Shown one piece after another: positions 21,801 through 34,767 of a DNA stretch of 64,000 nt (position 1 is its first letter; each line of letters starts with the position of its first letter). This stretch comes from Zygnema cylindricum (Eukaryota > Streptophyta > Zygnematophyceae > Zygnematales > Zygnemataceae). The translations under genes and the position numbers were made by a program. The stretch is from positions 150,950-214,949 of the forward strand of contig JBBHKE010002217.1 of assembly GCA_037447655.1 (NCBI GenBank), given 5' to 3'. The notes beneath the pieces are model-generated. The model made no database searches. It worked only from the letters and a program-made list of their open reading frames with translations, and was not told where the DNA came from.

Positions 21801-24791
21801 CTATGTTGGGAAGTTTTCATCCACCCTTTTTTGTGTTATTAGAGTCTTATTGGTGTACAATTCGGTATGTTAATTTCTGTTACACAATGGAAAAGTCCAT
21901 TGCACAATTACACAGTGAAAAGTCTGCTACAAAATGGATGTTTGCCTGTTCTGAAAGCAGGTTGACTGTTTGTCTGTCCTTGCCTGTGCAGAACACTTAT
22001 CAGCTGAGGCAGAGCTACTGGCCTCGTTTTACCTTTGTTTTGTGTGCGTCTTGTACGCTAAAGGAGTCCAATTTTGTTCGCCAAAGGCGATCACAGAGGT
22101 TCTAATGTAGACTCAGGGTCTTTTTTGTGTGGTTAATGTAGCCTAGGTCCAAATAAGCTTATTTATAGGTTGTTCAGAAGGTGCTTTTGCCCAGTATAGC
22201 AACCTGGCGTTGATGCATATTGTTTCCTATCTCAGGAAACCTTGTACTCAGTGTATTGTGTAACTGTTAAGAACTTTTACTGTTTGTAAAAATAATTGAG
22301 CGTTTTGGCTTTCTTAATAAAATTTGCAGATCACACCACCATTGACTCTTGATAACTGACTGCCATTGCTTGCTGATGCTATCACGAATGATTTTTACAA
22401 AAATCATGCGACTGAATAGACGATCGTCCTCAAGGGCTTGTTCTCTTCTGATAGTGATGCATGATCGCTGTGTTGAGCTTTCTATATCTCCATGGTTAAG
22501 CTGGAAATTATTTCTACTCTCTGCTTCCAAAGATTTATGTGAAAAGTATAATAGGGCGCTGATGCCCTATTGTACTATATACTACGACCAATACTATTTG
22601 TGGCCGAATTGTGAAGTTGTTGTTTTGGGTATCTGGGTTAAGGATTTTTGTGCGGGATGTTTTCCGAATAGAAGTGAGAAGATGATAATGCGTGTGCAGG
22701 ATTGAAGCGGACAAAGCGAAAGAAGAGCACATGTTGGAGTTGGCAGAAATGTCGGAACAGCAAATGGAACGACTGGAGAAAACAACTCTGTACTACCAGA
22801 CAGAGATTGCAGGAGTTGCAGCGGAATTGTCTGCTGCTACTTTGAGGGGAAAAGGTTTGGTGGATGAGCTTCAAGGGGCCAGGGATTATATAAAACACCT
22901 GGCTGAAGAATTGGAACGCCTAGAGAAAATTTCTGAAGACGAGGCTGTGGTGTGTTTCTGTCTATCTTTTATACCCTCTTTAACATTTCATTTATGGTTG
23001 ATTAATAAATGGTTAATTCATTAACAGTTAATTAATGGTTTCATGCCTGATGTTAGACATTGGAATGGACGGCAAATTCTGTTGTAGATGTCAGATGTTT
23101 CAGCTTGTTGATTCTTCTTTATCTGCTTAAAGAATTGTGGAAAGTTTTTTTGTTGAACAAGAGCTGTTGCCAATTAACATTTTGTCGCATTTCCTCAGAA
23201 TTGAAAATTAACATTGTTTTTTTTCTCTATTGTCATACTCCCTCAGACTTGAGAATTAATCAGTCTTTTCTGTTTTTAGTGCCTATCACTTTGCCTCAGA
23301 ATTGAAAATTTACCAGTCTTTATTGTTTTAGTTTTTAGAGTGTTTGAAGTTTCTTAATTTCCTTTGTCTAATTATTTCATTTGTATTTGGAACAGATGAG
23401 AGAGCAGCAAGTACATGAAGAGCTGAAGTTCTTGAAAGAAGCCCAAGATCATGTGGATGCAATGACAACGGAAAAAATTAGTTTGGAGCAACAAAAAGCT
23501 CTCCTCCAAAAAGCGGTTTTGGTGTCCATTGGTATCGCCATTGCCGGGCCTGTTATTGTGATGGCCTTGTTTGGACATGGTCCAGATGTCAGTGAGGTAC
23601 CATTTTTATGCCATTTTTAAAGCCCAAAGGTCCTAAATCTTGTGAGGGGTTTGTTGTATGTTCCAAGAAATTTCATGTTTGGGAAATCAGGGTTATCATT
23701 CCTTCTGTTCAAACAGTTATTCTCTCAATTCGACTTTTATGTGCTATTGGTAAAGCTTTAACAGTTGTTTTTTGGGGTAAAACGGCCTTAGTTCATTTTC
23801 AGACCAATGTTCAAGGTCCCCAAGGTTGAGATATGTAATTGAGAAGTTTGGACCTGGTTTACTTATGCAGCCTGCCCAATGCATGGGCATTATCAAAGAG
23901 CTGAAACAAAGCTTAACTCCACCAATCAATTTTTCTGCAATTTTGGGTTCAAATGTCAGTCGTACTGACTTAGCAATTGCTGATTTTTTAGTAATCCTAC
24001 CTTTCAGGCGTGGTTTTTTGGTGTGAAATCCAACAGTTTTATGTCCTGAAGTTATTTTTTTCAAGAGGCTTAAGATTTAGGCGTGTTTTTCCGATGGAAT
24101 ATCTGACAACTTTATGTATTTAGTTATTCGCTTCAAGAGGCAAACCAAGTCTTTGCTGTTCTGGCGATCAATGGTGTAGGGATCATAATTTTGCAAAATT
24201 TGTCTTTGCCCTGTAGTCTGCTTCTCGTTTGACGAATTCGAGGTATTGCTACCTTGATGGTGATCAGAGGACATCGCTAGATCGCTTGATTTCCTAAAAT
24301 CAAATGTGGGAGTGCATTTTTTCTATGGTTCTCAGTAACTTATGCTGGTCCCTGCTGTATTTTTCCGGCTACTGCAACGTAGTTCATTCTGGAACATGCG
24401 TACCTGTTTGCTAAAACCCAAAACCTTCAAAAATCAAAACCAAAAACCCAAACCAAAAATCCAAACCCAAGATCCACAACCTAACCCGAAAGCTAAACGC
24501 CCGATTTTCCAAAACTTTCAAGTATTTTAATTGACATTCAGTATATTTACATGATCGCAGGTTGTAAAAACCGATACATCTTTGGAGCAAAATAGCTCTG
24601 TTTTCAACATTAGTGGCGATTCTTCTGACAAGTCAGAGGGAGAGAATACGGAATCCGGTAAAGAGAGGCTATGGAAAGTCCTTGGAAAACAAAGCAAAAC
24701 TGATTCGGATATGGTAAAGAAGCTCGATCATGAACTTGCTGCACTAAATGCGGATTTACTAAAACTGAAGCAATATACGTCTTCACCATAG
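15850..24791 (+). CDS. Dual-specificity-phosphatase-fold protein lacking the catalytic Cys, with coiled coil and C-terminal membrane segment
   Basis: Coding exons 15850-16270, 16521-16651, 16846-16962, 17317-17429, 17953-18052 (or 18094), 18285-18398, 19019-19099, 19249-19302, 19967-20814, 22700-22949, 23396-23596 and 24561-24791 join in phase to about 886 residues. Residues 1-140 are Ser/Thr/Arg-rich, like a plastid transit region. Residues 150-295 follow the plant glucan-phosphatase (SEX4/LSF) pattern: DLVLGDGPRCPEDV, a LGIDW segment, ALPEAVRTVASL and GGRVYLSDASGLQRA. The catalytic HC of HCTAGxxRA is replaced by S247-D248, so Cys chemistry is impossible. Exons 9-11 are a long heptad-rich coiled coil. 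VLVSIGIAIAGPVIVMALF (784-802) is a membrane segment. It is probably a non-catalytic scaffold on a plastid membrane; localisation is inferred. Donor choice of exon 5 is uncertain. Confidence 0.82.
17534..17568. repeat. Short dispersed repeat shared with 29268-29304
   Basis: The words CACTCTGCATTAAATTAGTATTATT here and CACTCTACACTAAATTAGTATTATT downstream of the YGGT gene are clearly related, so both are probably remnants of one interspersed element. The copy here lies in intron 4 of the phosphatase-like gene. Confidence 0.6.
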
Positions 24792-27322
24792 AAAGTCGTA
24801 TTTCTTGGGAGAGCCAAAAATTGAGGTAAAAGGGATATATATATATATATATACTTTTATAGAAAACCAGCTTCTTGAGAGAGCAAAAATTGAGCAACGT
24901 GCAGTAATAATCTTCTGTGAGCTTTTTACTGTTCTAGTTCCTGTCTTAGCTGTGAATTTTAGTTGTAAATGTAATTTGATGAATTCCGATTAATCGTTAG
25001 TTTTTAGATGTCTCCCAGTATTTCCCTTAGTGACAGATAGTGTGTAAGGTTACAAATTGATATTTTGTTTATTTTTTCTGTGGATCGAGCTTTGTGAGGC
25101 ATTACTTTCTCAGGTTTATCCTAGTACACATCAAAGAGTCAATTGTCAGGAAATCATAAAGAGGTGTAAAGATTTTATAGAAGGGAGACATGATCGATGA
25201 AGTACTTTGGGTATATCTATAATTTGTTTCATTCATTATTACTTCACTGGTCTTTGGGTCTGTTTATAGAAGTGGTTTTAGCATAGGTAGTGTAGGAGTC
25301 ATGCTTCTTCTTAATTTCACACCTCTTTTTTTTCCTCTCTTATTGGTTTTATATAGTGTGTGGTAATTTTTTCCGTCATGAGTGTGCTGGTGTTAAGATC
25401 CAGGTGTGAGCTTTGTTTGTTTTTTGGCGAGCTATTGTGGTACAAAAGTGTAATTATTATGTATCTTTATTTTCTGAATGAACGTATCAGGCATAACCAT
25501 AGGTTTAATGTGCGAAAACGATTGAAAACGTTATGTGTTCTTACCAAACTACAGTATGTGTACTAGATTGGTAAGCTGTGTATAGCATGTGTGCTATACA
25601 TGTAACAATATATAATGTACCCGGTTGTTTTTGCGAAGTTGATGGTACAAACAAGATGATTCTGGCAATGCTGTTTATTTGATTTTTTCAGATTATTTTG
25701 ACATCTGGGGTCAGTTCTTTTGAGATTTTTGATATGGTGTATATAGACGTTGGGTGCGCCTTATGGTTCAATGTGATTTGGGATATTTTTGTTCCGTGTT
25801 TTGTGTTGGGCGTGTTCCTGACCCATCAGCCCAATGTCCTGATGGACAGCCTGTTATGATGATGATGGCTATGATGTGATGATGACTGTTGACTATGATG
25901 ACGGTGCCGATGATGCCAATGATGATGATGATTTTGGTAGAAGACCAAAGTTGGACCAATCTTAGTTTGTATGTCCATAAATTTGTGCTAAAGAACTGGC
26001 ATAAGTGTTGGCAACATACCGGTAGAAAAATGATATTCCATGGAGGAACCATCAGATCCCAGTTCTGATGCTGGTTTCTCTTTCCTGTTTTTTCGGACTC
26101 TTTCAAGATCTTTGCCTCTGTATATACGCCCAAAATGGAAATCTACATTTAGTTCAAACTGGAATACGGCCTTAACAGTTGCAAATAATTTGAAAGGTTG
26201 TCTGTGGATGAGTTCAAACAAGGCTGGACAACAAAACCCAGGAAATATGCGGAATGGATAAACATTTAAGGCAATGTAACAAAGAGAAGATGACGTTATT
26301 ACGGGGTGTACACTTAATATATGTTCCATGGGCATAGTGAGGAACCAGGTTTTGACTTGGATATCTTGGAAAGAACCATCATGGCTTCAACTTTTCATAT
26401 ATTGAAAAATTATTGAGAAACGGCCACGATATAGCTAAAACATGACAACATGCCACTGTTTTTTGTCTTCTAAAGTATGTCTTAAAAATATACCAATGCC
26501 ATTCTTTTGATGTAATTTTACAGCTTTCTTTTTAAATTATGGTGGTTCTTTTGTGCATGTATACAGAGTTTTTATTTGTACCGTCCTTTTCTGTAATTAT
26601 TGTAGTTAATATTATAGTGAATGGAATTCTCCACTCGTCAAGTTTGAATTTAGGCATAATTTGAAGTTTTTTAGGGTTTTTTTTTTTTTTTTAGGTTTTT
26701 TTAGGGTTTTATAGGGTGTTCTTTTAGGATTTATTAGGGTTTTGTGTATGTCTTTGCTCACGCATTACATGCTTAATAAATTTATTCGTTTAAAAATTTA
26801 ACTGTCACTTAGATTTTTATTTTTTTTCTCGACAGAGGGTAGATGGAGGAGATCGAGAGAGGGACAGAGGGGCGAGAGGGAGGGCGGGGGTTAGAGGGCG
26901 GGGATGGGGGGCGCGCGGAGAGAGGGAGGGAAAAGGGAAGAGGGGGGCGAGGGAGGGAGACCAGAGAGGGAGAGGGAGATACGATTTGAAATTTTGAATA
27001 CAAACTTAACGGTCATGCATGATATGCGCACCCCGCGATTTATATATTTTATATAATGCGGCATTTGCTACGATATTCGCACGATATCAGCATACCGTAC
27101 CGTACCCTACCGATACGATCAGCATACAGTACATTGGGTAAATCTCCGCACCGTATGCTAAATTTCGTGCGAAATATTCGCACTTCTAAAACAAGTCATA
27201 GAACGGCGCGTCAACTGTTTACGCTGCATTCGACTGTACATGGAAACCGTTTTAAATTTTGACCAACGGAAGTTTCTGTATTGATTTGAAAGACAATCTT
27301 CCTCTGAAGATTACTGGACGCC
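24792..27322. other. Intergenic region
   Basis: Holds the 3' flank of the phosphatase-like gene, with a short TA repeat at 24837-24854. A GATGATG-rich stretch lies at about 25855-25940 and a GA-rich tract at about 26835-26980. Around 27060-27180 there are repeated CGATA/ACCGTACC words. No gene is recognised. Confidence 0.55.
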
Positions 27323-28884
27323 ATGGCTGCCACGTGTCTGTCAACCATGGCGTCTTCTTCCATTATTTCATCTCAGACTTTCTCCGTTTGCAGAAAATTC
27401 GCGGCTGTTTCTTCGTCACATTCTTATTTTTCTGCAAATGTTTTGAGTCAAAATGTGAAAATGAATAGTTTTGAAAATAAGAGGAAAATTAGGTTAAGCT
27501 CTCACAGAGTGACTGTAGGAAAAGCAATCTGTACTTCAGATTCAAATTTTGAAGAAAAAGGCATCATTATTCCAGAAACGCCAAAAATGGTAGCCAATGA
27601 AAAGTCAGGAGCTTCATTTTTTGAGACTAATGATCTGTTTTCAGTACTTTCTTGTCTTTTTCTAGCTTCAGGTTTTGTCTTTTTCCTCCCTGGAGATGCT
27701 TCTGCTTCCAGTGTAATCATTTCTGATGGTTTACAAATTCCTCTTCTCCCATTGGCCGAATTAAGTCCGGAAACAGCCAAAGTTTTGTCTTTTGTGTTAA
27801 GGCCACTTTTCTCTGGACTCAATTTTTTGTTCATTATTCGGATTGTGATGTCATGGTATCCTCAGGTAAGCTCTCCTTATCCAAAATAAAGTGGATTTAT
27901 GAGAGTTTCTCTTCTTCTTCTTCTTCTTCTTTTTATGAAGTTTTCATTCTTTTGTGAATTCAAATTTTCAGTTTTAACCCGCCATTTTTCTGTTCTCGTT
28001 TAATTTTTAGAGGTTTTCCCTTCAAGTAATACTTGATTTTATGCTGTCCTTTTTATATATTTTTTTGTTTTTTTTTTTCAACTTTTTCTGCATCTTGCAG
28101 CTTCTAATGAACAACCTCCTTATCCCATTTTCTTTCCGTTTGTTAGATATTTACTCTCTCAAGAATCGTGACGATATGCGTTTTTTTCATTCTGCTTTTG
28201 TTTTTTGTTTTTTGTGTTTTTTTTTCCCATCTTGTTGCTTCGTGTAGACAAACATCTTCCTTTTCCGATTCAGGCATTCATGCTTTCAATAACATTTGAC
28301 GCTCCTTCGTACTCGTTTTGTTTTATTTTGTTTTGTTTTGCTTTTTTTTGGCTGTGTTTCATTTCGTTTCATTTTGTGTTATGTTGTGTTTTAATTGGTT
28401 TTGTTTCGTTCCCGTTTTTTTCGTTTACTTTTTCTTCATTTTGTTTTGTGTCGTTCCGTTTTGTTATGATATTATATTTATTGTTATATGTTATATTTTC
28501 TGTCGTTTTGTTTCGTTATTATATTATGTTTCTTGTTATTATGTCATGTTCATTGTTGTTTTGTTTTGTTATTATCACTATATTCATTGTTCTTTTGTTT
28601 TGTTATTATATTATATTTCTTGTTATTATTATTATATTTCTTCTAATTATTATTATATTTATTGTTGTTTTGTTGTATTTTTGCAGCTTCCAGTCGACAA
28701 GCTTCCCTACTCCATCGTGTTCACACCGACGGAGCCGGTGTTAGGACCGACGCGTCGTCTTATTCCGCCGGTGGGAGGAGTGGATGTGGCGCCGGTCATC
28801 TGGGTGGCCTTTATGAGCTTTTTGAATGAGATTTTGCTCGGACAACAAGGACTTCTTATTCTCCTTTCGCAAAAGCAGTTTTAG
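27323..28884 (+). CDS. YGGT family (YlmG-like) plastid membrane protein
   Basis: Two exons, 27323-27865 and 28687-28884, joined in phase 0 (WYPQ to LPVDKLPY), give 246 residues. Residues 1-75 are rich in Ser and basic residues with few acids, as in a chloroplast transit peptide. A first membrane segment (VLSCLFLASGFVFFLPG) is followed by the YGGT core: LRPLFSGLNFLFIIRIVMSWYPQ, then PTEPVLGPTRRLIPP(V)GGVDVAP, and a final membrane segment ending LLGQQGLLILLSQ. Plant YlmG1-type proteins are thylakoid or envelope proteins linked to nucleoid distribution, and a relative takes part in cytochrome b6 maturation. The intron (821 bases) is T-rich with TTTTG iterations. A second ATG lies nine codons in, so the exact start is a choice between the two. 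Confidence 0.92.
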
Positions 28885-30501
28885 GGTAACTATTTAACGT
28901 TTTTCTCGATGTTTTTTCCCTCGATTGAATGTTAAAATTTGCGCTTAATAGTTGTGTTTTTGACGTTGTTTATGTTGTGTGTTTTACTTTTTTGTTTTGT
29001 GTACACTGTTTTGTAAGTGATTGAGTGAGGTTTTTGTGGTTATCGACCTTTCGTATTTTGAATACTTTTATAAAACCTTAATTGGAGTTGCATAGAGAAA
29101 AAACGTTTTTACGGCTTTTGATAAATTCCTAGAGCTACATTTTCCATCGCTTGTAAGTGCTAGTAATACAAATCTGGTTAACGGTTTATTTTGTTCTTTT
29201 GTCATCGAAAGTACTAAAAACAAAGTGTTAAAAAAATAACACATTTTTTAAGGGAATGGTACTACCATCAGTCACGTCACTCTACACTAAATTAGTATTA
29301 TTGAATACCAATTTTGTTAAGAATCGTAAATGAGAATTTTGCCTTAAGTCTAATAATTTCCTTAATAATGATTTGCGGTGTACCTTTTAAGTTGTATACA
29401 ATTTTAAGCAGTATAAATTGTGGGAGAATTGCTTTGTTTTTTTTGCCCTTTTTGTGACATTTTGGTAAATAGAAAGTGGAAGAAACAACAGGAGCTTTGC
29501 AAATCTTTTGTACTTTTTACTTTTGTTTTTTTTTTTGTTTTTTTTGTTTTTTTTGTTTTTTTTTTTGTTTTTTTTTTTGTTTTTTTTTTTTTTTTTTTTC
29601 TCCTTTGGTTCCTTTCAAACTGGACTTGTGCTTTCTCTTAAAACTGGACTTTTAGTGGTAGGTATTTTAGGTTTTCAAGTTTGAATAAAATCAGGAGTTG
29701 TCACCCTTTGAAAATGATTATTGAGAAGAAAAAAGGGGGAAATGGAGGGGAATTTGAATGGAGGGAAGGAGGGGAAGGAGGGGGATGTGATGTGATGCAT
29801 GATGATGAGATGATGGATGACGTGATGATGACGTGATGATGATGATGTGATGATGATGACGTGACGTGATGATGTGATGTGATGGGATGACGAGGATGGA
29901 AGTGATGGATCTGAGGAGATGATGATGATGGACGGAGTGACGGATGATCGATGATACATGAACTGTAAAATCGATTCATCTCACATCTCGAAATGAAATG
30001 GAATCAAATAAATGTACTGGAATAAAGAACCAAAAAAGGGAACCGGTAAACCACTCAAGTACATGGAAACAAAAGAAACATACAGTTGGAAAGAAACTGA
30101 AAAATTGAGAACGTGGGGAAGCAAATTGTAATAGAAAAGAAAAAAATGTTTCATTTAAGAGACTTATAACTTCAACCTTGAATAATATACATTCCGTTTT
30201 TGCTGTTGTGAAGTAAAATCATAGTTTAAATGTGCAAAAACATTTGGAAAGGCATCGTTTTAACCCCATACAATATTCCTCATATAAGGTATAACATGGT
30301 AAAACTTTATTAAAAAACCACAATGGTAAATCATCTTGAGTTCATATGGAAAAAAATAAAAAAAGGAAAAGCTCATATAATCTAAACTGCATAGGGCATT
30401 TCCAATTGTTCTCGAACATTTACATTACGGTTAAATTAGGATCTTGAATTCTCGAAGTTCTTGCCATTTTAATTTGTAGTTATGATGTGTGAAAGCACTT
30501 G

Positions 30502-30586
<85 letters not shown>

Positions 30587-32240
30587 GCGGTAACCTCATA
30601 CATGTATGAGTTTTGTAGGATGTAATAAGTGCATAGGATATCCTACGTGTATAGGGTGGATTTATGGCATATATTTTTTCCAACTGTTTTCTCAAATCTG
30701 GACTATGCCAAAATGTAAGGAACGCTTCACAGGAAGAATGTTAAAATTTGTTGGTGACAATCGGTCACCTATTTCATTCCAATTTTTTGTTTTATTCAAT
30801 CTTGGAGGAATCCAAAATTCGAAGTAATATTCAGAGTAGAGAGTAGATTATTTCTGACAGGACGAGAAAATTACACAAGTGACCACAGTAATTTTGGCCT
30901 CGGTAGACTCCAAAATTTACAGAAATGCTCATACTAAATTAAGTTTAAAAATTAAAAAAGAATTTTAGTTGCTGTGATGTTGAATTTACAACCTCAATAG
31001 GTATTTTCAGTGGTATTTTTATTCCCATTTTTTTGTTTGTTTTCCTCCCATATTTGTAAGCTAGATGTGTTTTATCCCAAGGGAAGTTGTATATCCTTGT
31101 TTGGTTTTTTTTTCTAACTTGTAGCACAATATTTATTTTTTCTAGCACAATATTTTTTTTCTAATACCACTAACGTTTACTTTTCTGTAGCACAAAATTT
31201 CTTTTTTTCTAATAGCACAATGTTTGTGTACTGTGCATCCGAATTATCTATTGTACACCAATGAAGTGTGTGAGTTTATAGAATTTATTATAATGTAATA
31301 ATTGGCGTCAATTCCGTATTGGAATATGGACATTTGTATTATCTCAAACATGCATGGTGATGAAATATCTTCACATGTTGATTAGTTACAGTTTCTGTAT
31401 TTCCGTATTTTCAAGGATTTTTCAACCTTTCATTAATACTCCATCATTTTCAAAAGCATATATCAACCAACCATAAATATGAGGTGATAATTACATTTTA
31501 TATGTACTTAAAACACACAACTTTTTTTCTTTTGCAATAGACATTACATACCACCCAACCAAAAAAAAGAGACTATTACAACATACATGCACTTAACGCA
31601 AATGATTCGTTTAGTTTTTTTGCAATGGAAAAATGTTACATCTTTACACTAAGAAAATAATTGTATTTTCCTTTCTTTCCCATTCTCTTTCTCTCCATAT
31701 ATCGAACACAAAGTTTTGCTCTTTGTCCACTCAAAACTCCATAACCATCATTCAACACTAAAAATTTCCGAAAACCATGAAACAGAATAAGCAAGCAGAA
31801 GTGTCATATTCTTTTCAAACCCTGTCAGAAAACAAGATTTACAAAATCCCTGTCCACAGGCTACAAGGATCCAAAACAACTAAACTTTTGTCATCTTCCT
31901 CTGTCTTCTTTCCTAGAACCAAGGTTTACAAAAACTCCTGTCTGTCTGTGTCTGTCTGTAGAGCCTACAGGCCACCAAAAGCACTTAAAACTTTTTAAAC
32001 ATTTTATGCCCTCTTTTGTTTCCCTGCAAGAAAGGATGACAAAATTCCGTCTCCAAAAACTTTCAGGCAAGAAAATCACTAAAGCTTCTATCAGATTTTT
32101 CCTATGCCTCTTGCCTATAAAAACGGATTACAAAATTCCTGTTTGTAGGCTACAGGGAGAGGGAGAGGGAGTGGGAGAGCAAAAAGTTCAAAAAGCACTG
32201 AAGACTTTTCTGTCGTCTTCCTATATGACAAGCGGAGATT
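28885..32240. other. Intergenic, simple-sequence-rich region
   Basis: Contains a T-rich run with TTTTG at about 29521-29600, a GATGATG/GTGATG stretch at 29780-29950 and an AT microsatellite at 30502-30583. From 31800 to 32230 are loosely repeated words (TTTACAAAATCCCTGT and AGGCTACAGG), probably in the 3' flank of the metallothionein gene. No coding exon is recognised. Confidence 0.55.
30502..30583. repeat. AT dinucleotide microsatellite
   Basis: TA repeats with one AAATA interruption near 30528. Confidence 0.95.
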
Positions 32241-32770
32241 CTACGCTTTCTTGCAGCTGCAGCCTTCCAAGCACTTGCAAGACTCCCCGCACGTGCAGGT
32301 GCTCCCTCCGGAGCACTCCTCCTTGCTGCAGCAGCAGCTCTCTCCACACGTGGCAGAAGAACAGTCACAGCCGTCTCCGCAGCTGCAGGGGCCCTGCACC
32401 TCACACGTGTGATTCCGTCTCGTCAGCCGTACCGACGACAAAAGCAATAATCAGCAGCAGCAACAGTAGCAACAAATGCGTCAGCAGAAAAAGACAAAAA
32501 AAGAGACGCAGAGCATGCTGCTGTAATGATGCCACATCATCATGCCATATCATTTTTCCACGTCAGCATGTTTGTGAAACTGCTTCAGTAATTAACACAG
32601 GAGGACATGGACAGGTGACGTCAGTATTAGTAAAAGCATCTGCTATCACAAAGGCCTTTTTGGTTGCTTACCGCTCCTGCTGACGTGGCAGCGCAACTGC
32701 ACGACACGCATCCGCAATCCTTCTCGCAGCCTCCGGCCGTACAAACGCACTCATTATCGCAGCAGCCCAT
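32241..32770 (-). CDS. Metallothionein (two exons)
   Basis: Exon 1 (32770-32672) encodes 33 residues beginning MGCCDNECVCTAGGCEK and ends at a GTAAGC donor. Exon 2 (32393-32241) encodes GPCSCGDGCDC onward and ends CSCKKA before TAG. The joined protein is 83 residues with 24 cysteines, all in C-x-C, CC or CCC arrangements and no aromatic residues, diagnostic of metal-thiolate cluster proteins. The ATG sits in GCCGCCATGG. Metallothioneins bind Zn, Cu and Cd in the cytosol for storage and detoxification. The exact acceptor is uncertain: one codon-pair upstream would add VQ. The Cys spacing (two Cys-rich blocks and a CCC motif) does not match any one seed-plant type I know, so I leave the subtype open. 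Confidence 0.9.
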
Positions 32771-32886
32771 GGCGGCAGGAAAGAAGCAGAAAAGAAGCAG
32801 AAAAGAGAAAAGAGATTATATTAAAGACTTACAAAGCTTACAGCTGAAATACCAAAGTCTGATTGCTACTAACTTGACTGTCTGAG

Positions 32887-32893
32887 ATTTATA
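32887..32893 (-). promoter_or_regulatory. Candidate TATA box of the metallothionein gene
   Basis: TATAAAT on the - strand about 117 bases upstream of the metallothionein ATG, leaving a leader of roughly 90 bases. No metal-response element can be assigned with confidence. Confidence 0.4.
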
Positions 32894-33513
32894 CGAAGGG
32901 TAGAGATTTCTCGGCTGAGATATACTGTACTTTTCTAGAAAGTACTAGGAGCGTTTTCAGTTTTAAGTTTGGTAATTTGTAGAACTCCTTTTGGAGAGGT
33001 GAGCGTTGAACGGGGAGTTCCATGTGAAACGTTTTTGTCACTCATCGAGGATGAGATTAGATTGTGTGGGAGACGTCGATGGTGATGAATCGACGGTAAA
33101 GATGCAATTCAAACGATGACAAAAATGTACTATTTATGATCGGACGGTTTGCACGAGGTACCCTCGTGCGGAAATGATGCTCGACCGGAATGTACGGAGA
33201 GAAGTGCGAATTTGAACTCGGTGCATGTTGAATAGCGTCTTTGCTGTTGTTTCCTTATCCTGTTAAAATGTCGATGTACTAATTCCGATATTACTGGCTG
33301 CATGACCTCTTATCCGACACACTTCGTGCACGTGCAAGCTTTCTGAAACGTGTCAGTTGCGTCAGCTTTGTCGCATAATGATTGTTTCATGACGATACTT
33401 CCACCCGATAGGGCGAGCTCTTATTCGCATTTTCTGGGAAACTGCACCACACTTTCTCGATTGTTCGCGGCTTTTGGAATCCTCGTTCCTGTACAGTACA
33501 GTACTGTAGTTGA

Positions 33514-34767
33514 GGGTAACATTCCATTAGACGAAAAGTGGGGCTCGTTACTGGAATCCGTACGTTTTCGTACAGTGACGTACAGAGACGTACCATAAAT
33601 TTTTTTTTTTCAGACGAAACATCGTTACTGGAAAGCTGCCAGGAAGCTCCAATGATGTAGGCGTAATTCTTGACCATTGGATGTTTCACTTTTTGAGATC
33701 CGTGAAGCAATCGCGCACATCATCCAGTGGGCCCCAACTCTCTCACTAGATGAATGCCATTCATTACCATTGTTACACGTGAAAAAGCAAAAAAAATATC
33801 TACTTTGATCAAGCGACACGCTGAATGAAGTAAGGTTGAAAATATCCTCGCACGCTCCGTCTGACATCCACCGACATTCAAAGTTTGCCGCGACCTTCAA
33901 AGTTTGCCTCGTCCTTTTGCAATTCCGTTTCGAAATTTTGATTTCCATTTTCAAAATCAAAATCTGGCTGAAAACTTTATGTACGAATCATTAACTACAC
34001 CGCCAATCGCTATTAGCGTTGTGTACACTAATTCCGTCCCACTTTTTTTTTATTTTATTCTCCATTAGCGTAGTTCATTCTATTTTTTTCTTTACTCTAT
34101 TTAGAGTTAATTTTTTAGTACCGTACAAAATGGAAGTACGCCACCAGTTAATTAGTGTGGTGTACGGACTGTGTCAGACCGTACGAAATTGTACCTTTTT
34201 AAGTGAAAAAGTATAAATAATGAGTTTTAGTAGCCGCGGACGCATGAGAATGTGCGCTCTAAAAAGGGGGTCTAATCGGGCTGTCAAATATCACGTTCGC
34301 ACATATTCGTCCAGCAACCACTTTTGGACTGTGTGAACGTACGATTTGTGTACGATTTGTAAGATTTTGTACGAATACCTATATTAGTGTAAGCATGTTT
34401 GCGACCGACCTTTTTTTTTCAAAGATCTAAATTATAATTATTAACAATTAGAATGTATGTTTTTTTTCAAAATTTTCAAATTCTTAATTAGCGTAAACCA
34501 TGGTAATTTTTCATGTACGCTAAAGAAACTTCTACGCTAATAGCGATTGGCGGTGTACCTGCGGTCGTACAGATATTTCGTACAAATATTCCGTTTGTAG
34601 ATTTTTTTAAGATTTTTAGAATCTGGACTCTAACCTATGTGGTGCCAATCATAATTGAGGAAGGTTTGTTACTGGCCCGACATAATGGAGTGGGAGTGGA
34701 CTTCCAGTAAACGCTGTCAGTAGACTTGTCCGTGCATTTAGTGGGACCGCCTAATGGAATGTTACCC
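33514..34767. mobile_element. Non-autonomous DNA element with GGGTAACATTCC ends
   Basis: Left tip GGGTAACATTCCATTAG at 33514 is matched by the inverted right tip CTAATGGAATGTTACCC ending at 34767. The immediate flanks are TGA on both sides, consistent with a 3-bp target duplication of the Harbinger/Tourist type. It has no coding capacity. A second inverted-repeat element (33996-34557) sits inside it, so this one inserted first. Confidence 0.75.
33996..34557. mobile_element. Nested inverted-repeat element, TACACCG family
   Basis: The left end TACACCGCCAATCGCTATTA continues GCGT and is perfectly complementary to the right end at 34534-34557, giving 24 matching bases. If the outer TA is a target duplication, this is a TA-inserting element (Tc1/mariner or Stowaway type). 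Related ends occur at 39258-39476, 55038-55256, 61476-61682 and near 62322. Confidence 0.8.

Noticed and set aside
26640-26760. TTTAGGG-like words considered as interstitial telomere repeats
   Set aside because: They are irregular and interrupted by T runs, with no consistent heptamer period.
32150-32683. Ala/Arg-rich frame on - and Ser/Cys-rich 225-residue frame on + over the metallothionein
   Set aside because: The Cys-cluster frame with matching splice sites explains the locus. The other frames are shadows of a GC-rich exon.
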